Translations under genes and position numbers: made by a program | Notes under the pieces: model-generated | What the model saw: the letters and a program-made list of their open reading frames with translations, nothing else | Database searches by the model: none | Told to the model about the DNA's origin: nothing | From: Hofstenia miamia | Lineage: Eukaryota; Xenacoelomorpha; Acoela | Assembly: GCA_004352715.1 (NCBI GenBank) | Contig: SCFE01000017.1 | Coordinates: 2,325,841 to 2,389,840 of the forward strand | DNA: 64,000 nt | Reading direction: 5' to 3' | Part shown: positions 37,124 through 49,538 of the stretch, one piece after another | Layout: each line of letters opens with the position of its first letter | Position numbering within the stretch: position 1 is the stretch's first letter

Positions 37124-37659
37124 TGCTGTCACAGGACGATTTGGCTCTAAAGCTTGGGATACATCTAAGGTTGCAGTGAGTCAACCTCGTTGGAGAACCC
37201 CATCTACACTAAATGGAATGAATATATTGACTGCCTTTTCTAATAGTGATCATTTAGAAATTATATTTGTAAATTTTGATATTGTTTATTTTGTTAAATA
37301 AATCTCTTTTAATTCTTATAAATCTTTAAAGAAATTTCTTCAAATTCTTTATAAAACTTGCCAATTTCTTGCAAAGAAATGTAAAAAGATTCTTTAAGAT
37401 CATCAAAGTTATCAAAGAATTTTGAACTAGGGTCATTTCTTACTTACATATTAGTCTTTAAGTACTTCTATAAATTTAATTATATCTAAAAAAAGTTTCA
37501 ACTTCTGTTATTTTCTTGAGATGATATGCATTACTGTGTTCAAACCATAGATCCCTTAAATATGAGAGCGAAGAACTTGGCTCTCGGTTGGTGATACTTA
37601 GGTCCCAATATTTTGTAATGCCTGAGGTGATGACCAGCTACTACGCATTTATTTGATAT
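37124..37659. repeat. 536-bp direct repeat, copy 2
   Basis: Same sequence as 35921-36456. Downstream sequence differs from that after copy 1 (ggcacattg against tatatatat). Confidence 0.88.
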
Positions 37660-37899
37660 GGCACATTGACAAAAATTTTCTATAATATAAAATATAAAAC
37701 AACTAACTTTTCCATTACTGTACATTTGCGGACCTGACCTGGTGTGAGATGTCAATAGGTAATCCCCACTGCCCACCTCAATTATATCTATTAAAATTTC
37801 AGTACAGTATATACTTTTTACTATTTAATGTTTTATACATATACATAATTGTAAATGGCCGGGAGAAGACTTTGTAGAAGGCTAAAAGTAATAAAAATT

Positions 37900-38375
37900 A
37901 TTATTATTATGTTAATTCTATAAAGCTCAGACAATTCCCAGAGGGAACTCTAATGCGCAATTATAAAATCAATAATATACATTTACACAACATTCATGTC
38001 ATCTAACTGATTGAAGAACAGATAGTACTTTAATTTTCTTTTAAATTCCCTAACGCTCGAGGATTGGGGTACTTCACGAGGTAGTCTATTAAAAAGTGTT
38101 GGAGCACACACTGAAAATGCTCTTTCCTCGTTCTTGGTATGATGAGCAATCCCTGAGATCTCAAATTCGTTTCATTGGTATGCAGCAATTCAGTTAGGTA
38201 TAGAGACCCCATTCCATGCAGGCATTTAAAAGTTATTAGGCAAGTTTTTTACATAATCCTCTGCTTTATTCTCAACCAGTGCAACTCCAAAATTGCCGGA
38301 GATATTCTTTCCCGGCGGCCTAGATTGAAAACTAACCTGGCACATCTATTTTGAACAGTATGAACAGTACTGTTC
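37900..38375 (-). pseudogene. CR1/L2-like retrotransposon 3' end
   Basis: Minus strand encodes VQNRCARLVFNLGRRERISP, HWLRIKQRIM, FKCLHGMGSLYLTELLHT, then, frame-shifted, FNRLPREVPQSSSVREFKRK and a stop. These are the C-terminal motifs of CR1/L2-type RT proteins. Past the stop, the minus strand carries (TAA)n-like sequence (forward 37900-37915), compatible with a 3' tail. Confidence 0.7.
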
Positions 38376-38399
38376 TAGCTATTTTCTATTGGTGATAAT

Positions 38400-39915
38400 T
38401 TAGTGAAATATTGAGCATACATGCACATGGACGTATTACATATGTAATGCTTAGCTTTTTTCGATGTCATGCAGTGCTGTCTATTACTTGATGTGTTATA
38501 TCATCTGTGTACATTACTTTTCTTTAGTTGAAACGATGTAGGAAATGTACAAATTGTAATTATTTACAAAATGGAAATGTGGAATTGATTCTACCACTTT
38601 TCATACCAATTTACTGCAAGATGGCATTGCAAATGGTGTAACGATTTCAAAATTAAGCCAATTCGTCATTTGGACATTCTATAAGAGTCGGGTGGCCAAC
38701 GACTGCTCTTCTTTCTAAGTTCATGACATCAGAATTGATTGATATCAGCATTGGCTCAACTCACGCGATTCTCAAAGATGATCTCACTAAGTAATTGTCA
38801 GCGCCGCACAACTAGTAGGTCATGCTTCAATTTCGAATGCAGCAAGATTGACAGGTGCTTCCCTTCTACAGTATGCAAAGAATGAAATGGTCCACGAAGC
38901 ATTAAGCACAGTGCGAATCCATTGAAATTAATACCTATTTGGTCCATTTTAGTCCATTTATGATACTTGCCAAAAAAATTATAATTTTTCGGTTTACTAG
39001 ACCAACGTTGAATGTGTTATATACCAGAAATTTAGAATACTTCTGAATTTGAATAACTAAAATTGAGTTATAGAAAACTATATATGATGCCAAAGCAAAA
39101 TTCCAAAATGTAAATGATATTTTCAACACATTGTAAACCAGCGAATTCAAAAATCATTGCGAATGCAAAGTCGAAATGTGGTAGTGTAAATAAATATAAG
39201 AATATTGTCTTATGCAAAGTTTTTAACAAACAGATTGAATATAATTAATGGATTGATTGACTATGGGTAATCACTAAAGCCCCATTTCAAAATAATATAC
39301 GTTGATGGAACTGTTCATCCGATGTGCAAAAATAATATATGCAATACAACCCCTTTACCAAAAATGTGATAAAATTATCCTAAACATATGCATTTTTGCA
39401 GAAATAGCAATTTCATACTAAACGTAAATGATATTGTATATGTTGCTCAATATTATGTCATTGCTTGAATATTTCACCGTTTAGTTTTTAATACAATGAG
39501 TAATGTACATGGTTTGCTTACTCTAAAATGTAGGGTCTAGCAAAGTGTTATATCTCAATCTCAACGTACACACAACCTGTTATTAAATTGTTGTTAAAAT
39601 ATCTGTGATACATAAATATAATTTAAACTTAGTACGTAACTGGAAGTGCTAAATTTAATTTGGTCTAAGAACCTCACACAAGACTTCAGACAGTGAGTGT
39701 TGCTTTAATTTATTAATAGCGTTCATCAAATTGGCGACTTGATATGAAATTTTTTCATTTGTTCCTTGTAGTGAAGAATCGGAAAAGGCAATGTTTGAAT
39801 CGTCTACAAGACATGAAATTTAAATTTAAATTAAACTTGTTGGGCTGAATTTCTTTATCAATGACAAGGACGATTCAGCAGAACAATGTGTCTACAAAAA
39901 TTTATTTTTCCTCAT
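38400..39915. other. intergenic, no gene recognised
   Basis: AT-rich with no recognisable coding sequence. Confidence 0.4.
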
Positions 39916-39917
39916 TG

Positions 39918-39920
<3 letters not shown>

Positions 39921-39957
<37 letters not shown>
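39921..39957. repeat. (TA)n microsatellite
   Basis: Pure TA array directly at the left edge of the TAGGGTGGGCC repeat. Confidence 0.9.
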
Positions 39958-39960
<3 letters not shown>

Positions 39961-41702
39961 GGTGGGCCTTTTTTGTACATTTCCGAAAATTTTGCCTCTG
40001 AAGCTTTGAAGTGCTTCCATTTTACGAAAAAAATGATGACTGTAAAATCTTGAATTGTTTGAAATAGGCGCAAGCTCAATAGACTTTGCCAGTATTTCGG
40101 AAATATACTATTTTTGTTAAAACAGTTAATTGTGAGGTAGCATAAATACTTTTAGGCATCTCATTAGCACTTGGCATACAAATGACAGTGAATTGTAATT
40201 GAAGACAAATATATCGACGCCTACATTAAGAATGACTCTGCATCATCTCAGAATTCAGAAATTTTGCATCCCATATATTCATTTTAATGAAATATTTTTG
40301 AAAATGTGCATTAATTCAATTGATCAAATTTATAGTTAAATGTTTTTTATGTGCAATTATGTATGTGTCGCATTTTTAGAACATTCGAAATGACGAATTT
40401 TCTTTCAAATTAATTCGTAATTACGCCAGCGGAACGCATTAGAGAGGCGAGAAATCCCCCTGATAGGCAAGCAATTTGTTCCTTCATATAGCATCACAAA
40501 GATTTGCAAAGAAAAATTCCAAATAGCACCAATTTCTGTAATTCAGCAAATATAATTCCTTCGGTAAATTGCTGGAATTCCGACTAATTTTAGCCACGAC
40601 CCATTCAGGAAGATTGATCAACTATTCTTGTAATTGACTTAAAAAGCAGTAATCAAGAGAAACAGTATCTTAGAAAAGATTCAATTTCTACGTGATGCTA
40701 CTCATTTCAACGTGGTGAGCAGGATAACAACCCCGAAATCATTATCAGAAGTTGATTTTTTGGGGGTGAATCACCTCATGCCAAGAAACTTAGAACACTT
40801 GGCCTCATCTCATGCATCAAGCATGATGGATGCTGAAATCCAAAAACAGATCGTAAATTTGAATATTTTGATCTCAGCACAACCTTGAAATCGCCGAGGT
40901 GAAAAAATTACGAGTTATCGAGGATTGTTTAAGCAAAAGTTGATATTAGGGTTTAATTATTGGCGCTGCTTGCTCCACAAGCAGCTAGATACGAATCGAA
41001 AGTACTTCAGTTGCTTTATTCTTATTCTCAATGTCAAATCCAAGTAGCTAGATTGTGTAGGAATTTAAGAGATTTGCTGTATTTTCAGAGGAACTTATTT
41101 TTCTGAAATTGCTGTATTCTGACATAAATTTGACTACACAACGTTCAAAATTCTGAAAGTTTCAAAGGATATTGAAAAAGATTGAACACTGTGATGAGCT
41201 CAGTCGGAAAGGACCAACAATATGACAAAGTGTCTGTTGTTTTTGTAAATGGAGCAGTAGAAGGTTGTTTGGGAACTGAATGCATTTGATAGCTTTCTTA
41301 AACCTATCCAGAAAGCTATGATGAAAGCCAAAACTTCAAAACCGCTCAAACAGTAATAGGCTTATTGGCAGCTACTAACGAATTATGAGCTCGATACAAC
41401 AAATAAAGCAACTGTATTGCTCAATAATGAAAAATAACTCGCAGTGTGCTTTCATGATTGTAGAGAAAAGCCAGAAATATAAAAAACAGTTATTATGCTT
41501 TGTGACTATAATATTGATACATTATTTCCATTATCCTGCATTGAGCATTATTAGGCCAACTTTCACAGCATTGCACCACCTCTAAAAATATAACAAATTA
41601 TCAGAAATTAAGGTAAAATAGTTTGTAATGAAATAGAACCTTTTGAGTGTCGAACATACAAAAATTAAAATTTTAAATTTTCACCTTATATAGACAACCC
41701 TA
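39958..41702. mobile_element. unclassified repeat with TAGGGT ends
   Basis: Left end TAGGGTGGGCCTTTTTT. Right end, inverted, TAGGGTTGTCTA. The left 11 bp equal the end at 384. Decayed coding-like stretches on the plus strand (for example 40730-40890: SEVDFLGVNHLMPRNLEHLA) match no family I recognise. Confidence 0.35.
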
Positions 41703-42379
41703 ATATATATACATGTATAAATTTTCCGCTAAAGCCAACATAATTACTCATGTAAGATATGTCAAACTTCTCAACTTACATTAGCGTTTGAATGTGATTG
41801 CACCCGAAAATATTTCAAATATATTTTGAGTGTCCCTTCCAATATTCGAAAAATACAATAACTAAAGCTTCTTTATTTTTCTGAAGCTACTTAAATTTTC
41901 AAGTAAATCCGGTAGATTAAATTTTATTTGTTACAAATAACTCCTCTTAATATTATTACTAATTAATTCCAAAAAAACTAAAACGAAATTACACTATCAA
42001 AAATATAATAACTCAATTTATAAGCAAGGTTTATGAAACATTCCAAAGAGATAAATTTAAGTATTATTCTATTTGCAATATTGTAGCATACTGAAACAAT
42101 AAAATTTTCTCGACCAAACTGCAGCCGGTTCCATCACTGCTGCTCCCTTATAAAAAATATGAAAATACGAGATAAGACTCATATAGAAGCTAACTATATT
42201 GCACAAGAACGCCTAAGACAGCATAAAAACAGTTCATGCTAGTCAGTAAATCAGTACAATTAGTAGTCAGTAGCAGCAGGGTGTTGACATGAGCAAATTG
42301 TTAGTTAGTTTGGGATTGATTTCCCGTAATTCAACATGTTTGATCATCTCAATCCGAAAATTGTATAATGTTGGACTCA

Positions 42380-43380
42380 ATGGCCAACTTTCTCTTTCAC
42401 TATTATTCAACAATTTTTGATCGGGGACAAATCAGGCGGGTTGTTTGTCAGAGTTTATGTCTTTATCTTCAAGTAATAATGAAAATTTTGGATGATAAAC
42501 GTGATTGTATACTCATTTTTAAGATCCTTGTAAAAACATTTCTTTAATTTTTGATTTCCCATACCAAAATTGGGTATGTTAAAATAACTTATGAGTAATT
42601 GATGAACTAGTTCTTGGTATCAACCCGATTTTCAAAAAGACAGCTTCCATTGAAATTCGCATTAGTTCACAAAACAAGTATTTGTTACCCGAGGGGTACT
42701 TACTTGCAGAACGTTCGTTTATTTTAGCAAACACTTTGATAATCTGACGCAGGTCATTGATGTTTTTGAGAAAAATAAAACCAAAATATATACAAACTGT
42801 AAAAGCGATTTTTTGTGAACCCTGAAATCAAAGTAAAAATTGCTCGCATTTTTTCTCGCTATGGAATGCTTTTGCACTTTTAAGAGATGTCCAACAATCA
42901 TTTGTTTCATCTAATAGAGCACTGGCAACTATTTGTTTTGCAACTTGTTCATAGATAGCGCAACTTCCTGAAAAAAACATGGTCTTTAATGCCTAAAGCC
43001 AAGATATTGGGCAAAGAAATTGGTTCAAGACTTATTACTAAGAGTATTCTAGTCTTATATTAGTTCTACCTGCTTCATATTAGCTAATGCGGTTGCTCCA
43101 GGGGATAATCATTTTACTAAGGGGGGCAATCACCCTATCTAAGGAAGACGAGCTTTTATGGTTTGAGATCCAACAATTTGATTAATATTCCATGATCTTA
43201 AAATGGCTTGATCTTTCAATTAAGTTGTGATGCGTGATCTTCCACTGTGTTTTGGATAGGAAAAGTAACCGCTACTTTGATGAAGATGAAGAGCGTTGGC
43301 CACTGCTTTTGGCTGATGTTAAATTGAAGGGCAATTGCACCATTTAACATACCAGTGCCATGTAATATTATAATTTATGC
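42380..43380 (-). pseudogene. decayed Tc1-like transposase
   Basis: Near 43370-43240 the minus strand reads IALQFNISQKAVANALHLHQ then SSGYFSYPKHSGRSRITT, a helix-turn-helix plus the G-R-S-R/P-R hook of Tc1. Near 42450-42380 it reads NNPPDLSPIKNC and IIVKEKVGH, a worn S-P-D-L-N-P-I-E-N-x-W-x-x-x-K. Many stops and frameshifts. Confidence 0.55.
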
Positions 43381-43592
43381 ACCTCACAGTTGGTAAAAGC
43401 GCCTTTGCCCGGTATATCTAAATAATGACAGATATTCAGCGGTTCTGTGTTTATATACACAACAAAAATGCCAAAAATGCCACTAAGGCTATATTCTTGT
43501 TGGTTGTCAGTAAATAATGCTATATACACGCACTTAAATACTAGTAATTTTGTGTTTTTGAGGTGGTAAGTGAATGATGATCAATATATATG

Positions 43593-43598
<6 letters not shown>

Positions 43599-43632
<34 letters not shown>
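43599..43632. repeat. (TA)n microsatellite
   Basis: Pure TA array upstream of the CR1/Jockey-like element. Confidence 0.9.
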
Positions 43633-43634
<2 letters not shown>

Positions 43635-44102
43635 AACATGTTACTTCGATTTGTCTTGGTTGTAAATCTTTTCCAAACAGTGAATGATACTTACAGACTC
43701 TATTTTTGTTTAGGTGTGGATCTCTCAGGTAATTGGTTTTGCAAATTTTCATCTTCTATCAGTGGAAATGCATTGTGGACTAACCAGATTTTGAATAGTT
43801 CTCTGCAATAAGCCTGTTGTGAAATTCCCTAGCCCCATCCCGTTATATATCTCATTTATACTCTTAACACTTGCGAAACCAATTTACTTTTGCCAACGCC
43901 CTTCTATTTTCATGTTTATAAGTAATCTATTTATAGTAAAAGTAAAAATTTTGTTTCTATCAATTACGCTTTCGTTCTTATCAGCATTAAAAAGAAATTA
44001 ATAACAAATATTATATGTTACATCTTATTAGCTGTATACTGTATTGAAACAAATCCAGGCACGATTTTAACTTTCGAATCTTATTTTCAAAAGCTGAATA
44101 AA

Positions 44103-44852
44103 ATGACAAATTCTTTTCACTATGTAAATTTGAATTTTGAGAATCTTAGCAGCAAAAATTTAGAATTTAGGCAATTAATTTCAAGTTTTAAAAGTGATGT
44201 CATACTAGCAATTTCTGAGACTTGACTAAAAAGTCACGATCCCGATAACATATGGTCTTTTAAAAACGATGCATATACTGTATTCAGAAGAGACAGATTA
44301 TCCAATAATCCACTCGGTAAAACAAAAGGTGGGGGAGTTCTCTTTCTAGTACCGAAGTCATTGAATCCAAAATTGCGCAATGATATTAGGAGTAATCTAT
44401 CATCAAATTTTGAACGTCTTTGGGTAGAAATAAATAATCCAATAAGAAATGCTCAATTTAAAAGGCAGTTGCTAAATGTATCTTACTGTCCAAACAAGAA
44501 ATTCGCTAATTTGTTTATTGAGCATTTAGAAGAGGAATTATCTTTGGCTTGTTCTGAAAAAAATATAGATGTAATGCTGCTTGGGGACTGGAACCTAAAT
44601 TATTTCAGTACAATTGAGAAGTGCAAAGTTGACCTACTTTTAAATACTTTCAATTTAAAGTTAACTAATGCAACATTGGCGACCAGAATCACATCATCGA
44701 TTACCACACTAATTGATTACATTGTGCTTACTGAAACAAATAGTGCATCTAATAATTTTTATTCATCCGAATTCCCTTTTTTTGCCACTGCATTACATCC
44801 ATTGAGTTTTCCAAATTTGAATCGTCTTCGAATAATGCCACGAAGTGGATAA
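44103..44852 (+). pseudogene. AP-type endonuclease domain of the retrotransposon
   Basis: From Met 44103: VNLNFENLSS, DVILAISET then a TGA (44223-44225) where the family has Trp, LKSHDP, FRRDRLSNN, GGGVLFLVPKSL. Past Met 44361: VMLLGDWNLNYF (the G-D-x-N active-site loop) and LIDYIVL. The domain nicks target DNA for priming. The single TGA is the only stop in 250 codons. Confidence 0.78.
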
Positions 44853-44923
44853 AAACTCGTGAAAAGCCTACTGAAAATATAAATAATTTTAAATCGGCAC
44901 TTCCCTTAGAAAACTGGCTTCCA

Positions 44924-46934
44924 GTGTATACTGTCTCCGACTCAAGTACAATGTTGATGCATTTTTCAGAAATTTTTGAATTTTATCTCAATAAATTTTG
45001 CCCAGAGAGTAGAATTAGGATTAAATCAAATTCCAATAGTAATTCAAACATATCCGCACATAGTAAACTTGGGATAAATGACTTTTGTAAAGCACTGATT
45101 CGTGAAAAAATACAACATATAGAATATTTAAAAGTTCTAAAACACAATAATTTTGTTGCATATAAAAAGGCTAGAAATGTCTCCAACATTGAAAATCGCA
45201 AGGCCTATAATGAATACATTAGAAATGAATACGCCCGACTACCTAATCAAAAGTCAAAGTGGAATCTACTTCATGAGATCAGTAATAGCAAGAAATCTAA
45301 ATTAAACTGTATTGATGCTATCAAAAATAAAAGTGGAAAAATCCTTACAGACAGCTTTGAAATTTCTAACGAATTAAACCAGACTTTTATTAATCTAGGA
45401 AAATATAATGGTCCAATTGTTAAGTTTAAAAGTAAATCAGCTAAAGTTATTAATCTCGAATTTTCTTTCCGTTTTCCAACAAGTTTTGAAATCTTAAAAG
45501 CAATTCATAAACTGAAGCCCAACAAATCAAGTGGGCCTTTCAAAATTCCTTCGTGGGCACTTAAAATCACTTATTTTTAATGAATGCATAAAAATAATTA
45601 TTTTCCGGATTATTTAAAACTTGCCCATGTTACTCCTATTTTTAAAAAAAAATGATCCATCAGTTTCCCAAAATTATCGACCAATTTCTATCACATCTCC
45701 ATTAAGCAAAGTATTCGAAAGATTATTGCACGATCAAATAACTGAATGCCTAAAAAATTACAGCCTACTGTCAAATACTCAATTTGGTTTTCGAAAAAAA
45801 TTATCAACCACTGATGCCCTTTTAGAGCCACAGAAAACTGGAGATCGTTACTGGACGCAAATAAGTTTTTAGCTATTGCTTGCCTAGATCTTTCTAAAGC
45901 TTTTGATTCGATTAATCATAGCATACTAATAAAAAATTATCTTATATGGGTTTTTCTAATAAAAGCAGAAATTTGATAACTAATTATTTGAAGGATAGGT
46001 TTCAGATAGTAAAGATAAGCGATGTTTTTCAAATTGGATGCCTGTTAACAATGGTGTTCCTCAAGGAATAATTTTAGGTCCCCTTCTTTTCAGTATATAT
46101 GTAAACGACATGCCCACGACAACAGATTGTAATTTAATTCAATACGCCGATGATACCTGCATATTCAATGGTAATAAATCCATGCATATGGCAATTGAAT
46201 CTATAGCATCAAATAGCAACAAATTGTGCACATATTTCAGAATGCATTGGTTGATCATAAATGAAGGTAAAACTGAATTTTGTATTTTGCATCCCGCTAA
46301 ATATAACTACGACGTTTCAGATTTAACTTTTAATCTTAATAATGCTAAAGTTCTGAGGGTTAATAATTTTAAGTACTAAGGAATAATTTTTGACTCGTAA
46401 CTAAATTTTTAATCTCACATTAATGCTACAGTTCGAAAATTAGCCATCGGTATAAGAAATATGTCAATGATAGTAAGGCAATTACCCCCCTGTGCGATAA
46501 TTCAAATTTTTTATGAATTTATAATGAGTCACCTAAATTATGCAAATATATTACTTACTGACATAAAAGATTGCTTTTTTAGGAAACTTGATATCCAATG
46601 AAGATGGGCACTAAATGCTTCAAAGAAAAATTCTTCTAGAACTAAGGACTACATTTCAAAATCTATCTTTTTCCCAAGACAGCTTGTCATTTTAAGTACT
46701 ATGTTGACCTTTTTTTAACTTATTTAATATGATTTCTATACCTGGTTTTATTCATAAGCAGAACTACAGATCAAAACATTTTACATGTATTAGATATAGA
46801 AAAAAATTATGAAAGAATCATTCATTAATACCGCTATCCGTACTTGGAATTTATTGCCTAATGAAATAAAAAATATTGAAAAATTTAGCGTTTATAAAAG
46901 GCAAATTAAAATTTACCTTAATAGTATATCTTAG
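44924..46934 (+). pseudogene. reverse transcriptase of the retrotransposon, frameshifted
   Basis: Blocks in order: KLKPNKSSGPFKIPSWALK (45510-45570), YRPISITSPLSKVFERLL (45678), NTQFGFRKKLSTTDAL, LDLSKAFDSINHS (45885-45925), VPQGIILGPLLFSIYVND (46050), QYADDTCIF (46140, catalytic Asp pair kept) and WNLLPNEIKNIEKFSVYK (46840-46900). At least three frameshifts. It would copy its own RNA at the nicked target. Confidence 0.82.
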
Positions 46935-47159
46935 GTAATCATGGCTGGGATATAAATTTAACAATTATGATTACTCAACAACCCGTACTTGAAATCTCTC
47001 ATTAGTAATTTTTCCCTAGCCTGGTAAATTTATTGTATAGTTATTTGTTGTTTTGTATGTATTACGTATGATTGTATATTTTTAGACGCTATTCAAATAA
47101 ATTACCAGTTATTAATTGACAATATTTATCTGAATAAAGAATATCTTATCTTATCTATG

Positions 47160-48838
47160 TTCCGGCGCTGTGAGACTAGTCTAAAAGCGTATCTTTTGAG
47201 ACTTTTATTTTTTGCTCCATTTAGAACTAGTAATATTTTTCCTCTGAAATCAATTAAATAACATTATACTTTTGTAATCGAATCCTAGCGTGATCAACAA
47301 ATCTATCAACCAATATCATTATCAAGTCAACATTTCCGTAACATGGGTAGTGTACACACTTTGCACACAATCTTTCTTGATTTAATGAGGAGCACAATAA
47401 GAGTTGTGTGCACGCGATTCATTTATTACGATTTTGCCATTTCTCACAAAAAAAATTTTAACAGGGAACTATTTACTGAAATAATTAAAATTACAAAGGT
47501 GCTTCCAAAACTAGGTCTTTTTTCTTCAGACTGCTTCATTGTATTGGGTGTAGTGTATTTTACTGGAAGGTTTATTAAAATACAAAAATAATAATTATAA
47601 TTCCACCAAAAATTTGTGTGTACGCTTCTTTAGAGAAGTGTATCCTAGCTAGTGAATTTTCATATTTAGAATCTAGTTAACTAAAATGCTTACTGTAAAT
47701 AATTGGCATTTTAGTTATAGCTATAAGACAACTAAATAACTATTAATACGTGAATAAAATATTTGTAAGTGTTCCGCAGCACTTGATATTACTTAGCCTA
47801 CATATATGTGTATAATCTAATTATTGAAGATACAAAATCTTATATTTTTTCGTATTACCGTGGCACCAATCACCTAGTCTAACTAAAGCTTAATTGCAGT
47901 AATTGATCAAAACACTGCGCCTTCATTTGAAAATAACAAAAAAACTCCGTAGGTGTGTTCATCACACGATGTGCAATCGTCTTTTCGTCTTCTTTTTGGT
48001 AATTCAATTATTGCCGTACCACAGGCTGTCTCAATGAAATCCATTATTAAAATGAATGACTGAGCAGAATTAAAACTATCAGTACGTGCTTAGCCTAACA
48101 TTGAAAAAGCACACAAACCACCAGACATAATGTCAAAAGGAAACAAGAAGTCATTGATAATTATAGACGTTCGGGTAAATAACTATATGGTTAATATTTA
48201 TCACATTTGCTTTTTCTCTAGGCAAACGAATCGGCGCAATGCAATAAATACATTTTGTAATAATTTGTTTTGATAGTTTGATTTCAGAATATCTTTGAAA
48301 TTGTATTTAAATTACCACTTCTAATAAAATTGAAATATAAAACGTTGAAAATGTTTTGAAATCCAATCTTTCTTAAATTAACAGTTACAATAAAGCTATT
48401 ACAAATAAAAATGTTTAAGGCAATAAAAACCTCTCGATATCATGGGTTTTAAGGCTGTACAAGTTAAAATTTAGTCTGAATAATGTAAGGACAATGTAAT
48501 ACCAAATTGTAAACAGATTGAGATTTAGTGACCTTGAAATAGCAAAAAGAGAAGATGCTTCAAAATGTAAATGATAAATTTGCGTAAATATGTGGCAAAA
48601 ATTTCTTTAAAAAGCATATTATCAACAAAAAAATATTAAAAAATAAGTTTTGTTGAAGAAAAACAAAAAAATTCCATGATATGAGTTGGATTATACATTA
48701 CTTTATAAATCATGTCATTTGAAATGAACATATACAGCGGAAGTGATTTTTAAGGCAACAGAGGTTTCAAATAGGGCCCTGTTAATTAAAAACTGAATAC
48801 CTTAAACTAAATGAAATTCGGGTTTTTAAAGGGCCCTA
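47160..48838. other. intergenic downstream of the PAS gene, no gene recognised
   Basis: AT-rich. A short inverted pair TAGGGCCCTGTTAATTAAAA / GTTTTTAAAGGGCCCTA lies at 48773-48838. Nothing else was recognised. Confidence 0.4.
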
Positions 48839-48839
48839 G

Positions 48840-48845
48840 TTTATT
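48840..48845 (-). promoter_or_regulatory. polyadenylation signal AATAAA of the PAS gene
   Basis: AATAAA on the minus strand, 84 bp past the stop codon at 48929. The position fits a 3' UTR end. The AT-rich sequence makes chance AATAAA common. Confidence 0.45.
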
Positions 48846-48928
48846 AAAACATAAATTTACACTAAACTTTACACATTACAGACAAAAAAATACAGTAAAC
48901 ATTACAAAATTAGAATGGAACAAATAAA

Positions 48929-49538
48929 TTACATACACTGTAATGATACATTGTATGGTCCTGAAGAGTTTTTATTGACAAGTGAAATAACATCGTCAAA
49001 GTGAGTTTTTTGGCAAGGCTTTTTGTGATGTCTACTGCGTGAACTTCTCTGAATAACTGGCTGTTTTTTGTGCTTTAATTTTACGATAGACTTGGGAGTG
49101 TGACTTTTATCATTATTAGGAGGTGGACTTTTGCAAATAAGTTTTTTTAGATCATTCACGGCAAAGGATTTGCTCTGCATTAGAAGAGACATTTTAGAAG
49201 TTTTTTGAAAACATGGAAAACGTGATTTTATATCAGTCAATTTCGGATTAGAGTGATTAGCACTAATCAGTACGTGGTTAGATTCCCTTGTGACAGTTAA
49301 ATTACATGAATTTGATGAAAACGCAATGAATGGTGAAGACTCACTTTCTGAAGCAGGTGAGGGAGGTAAATTTGTATCAGCTTCCTGTACATCTTTTGGA
49401 AAATTAGTCTCTTGAAAGCCTATCTGTTTAAAACTTTGCTCAAAATCATCAGGATTGTTGCACTTAAATCTAATTAATTCCTTCTTCAACTTTTTGTAAT
49501 GCCGAAAAAATGATTGCTTCCTAAACGGACACTTTAAG
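48929..49538 (-). CDS. PAS gene last exon (C-terminal tail)
   Basis: Acceptor ttttatag|CTTAAAG is inferred because it keeps the frame with the upstream donor (TC|C). The intron includes the N-run 49576-50129. 203 codons to a TGA or TAA-type stop at 48929-48931. The tail begins LKCPFRKQSFFRHYKKLKKE (basic), has an acidic Ser/Pro stretch LPPSPASESESSPF, and ends in Lys/Arg/His-rich KLKHKKQPVIQRSSRSRHHK. No domain was recognised. It looks like the low-complexity regulatory tail usual after PAS-B. Confidence 0.7.

Larger units (their letters stand above)
44000..47155 (+). mobile_element. CR1/Jockey-like non-LTR retrotransposon, nearly full length
   Basis: It reads in order: a YCIETNPGT motif (44037), an endonuclease domain, a reverse transcriptase and a C-terminal region ending at 46934. 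A ~220-bp 3' UTR follows, finishing in ATCTT repeats (47132-47155: ATCTTATCTTATCT), as is usual for CR1-type ends. The 5' end is unclear and may begin just after the (TA)n array at 43632. No target duplication was identified. Confidence 0.8.

Noticed and set aside
37690-37776. Possible exon reading GSGDYLLTSHTRSGPQMYSN
   Set aside because: The supposed acceptor has no pyrimidine tract, and the frame begins at a GTG just next to the 536-bp repeat. No family match.
48773-48838. Inverted AGGGCCCT pair as a transcription terminator
   Set aside because: Such hairpin terminators are bacterial. Here it is more likely a small repeat in the 3' flank.
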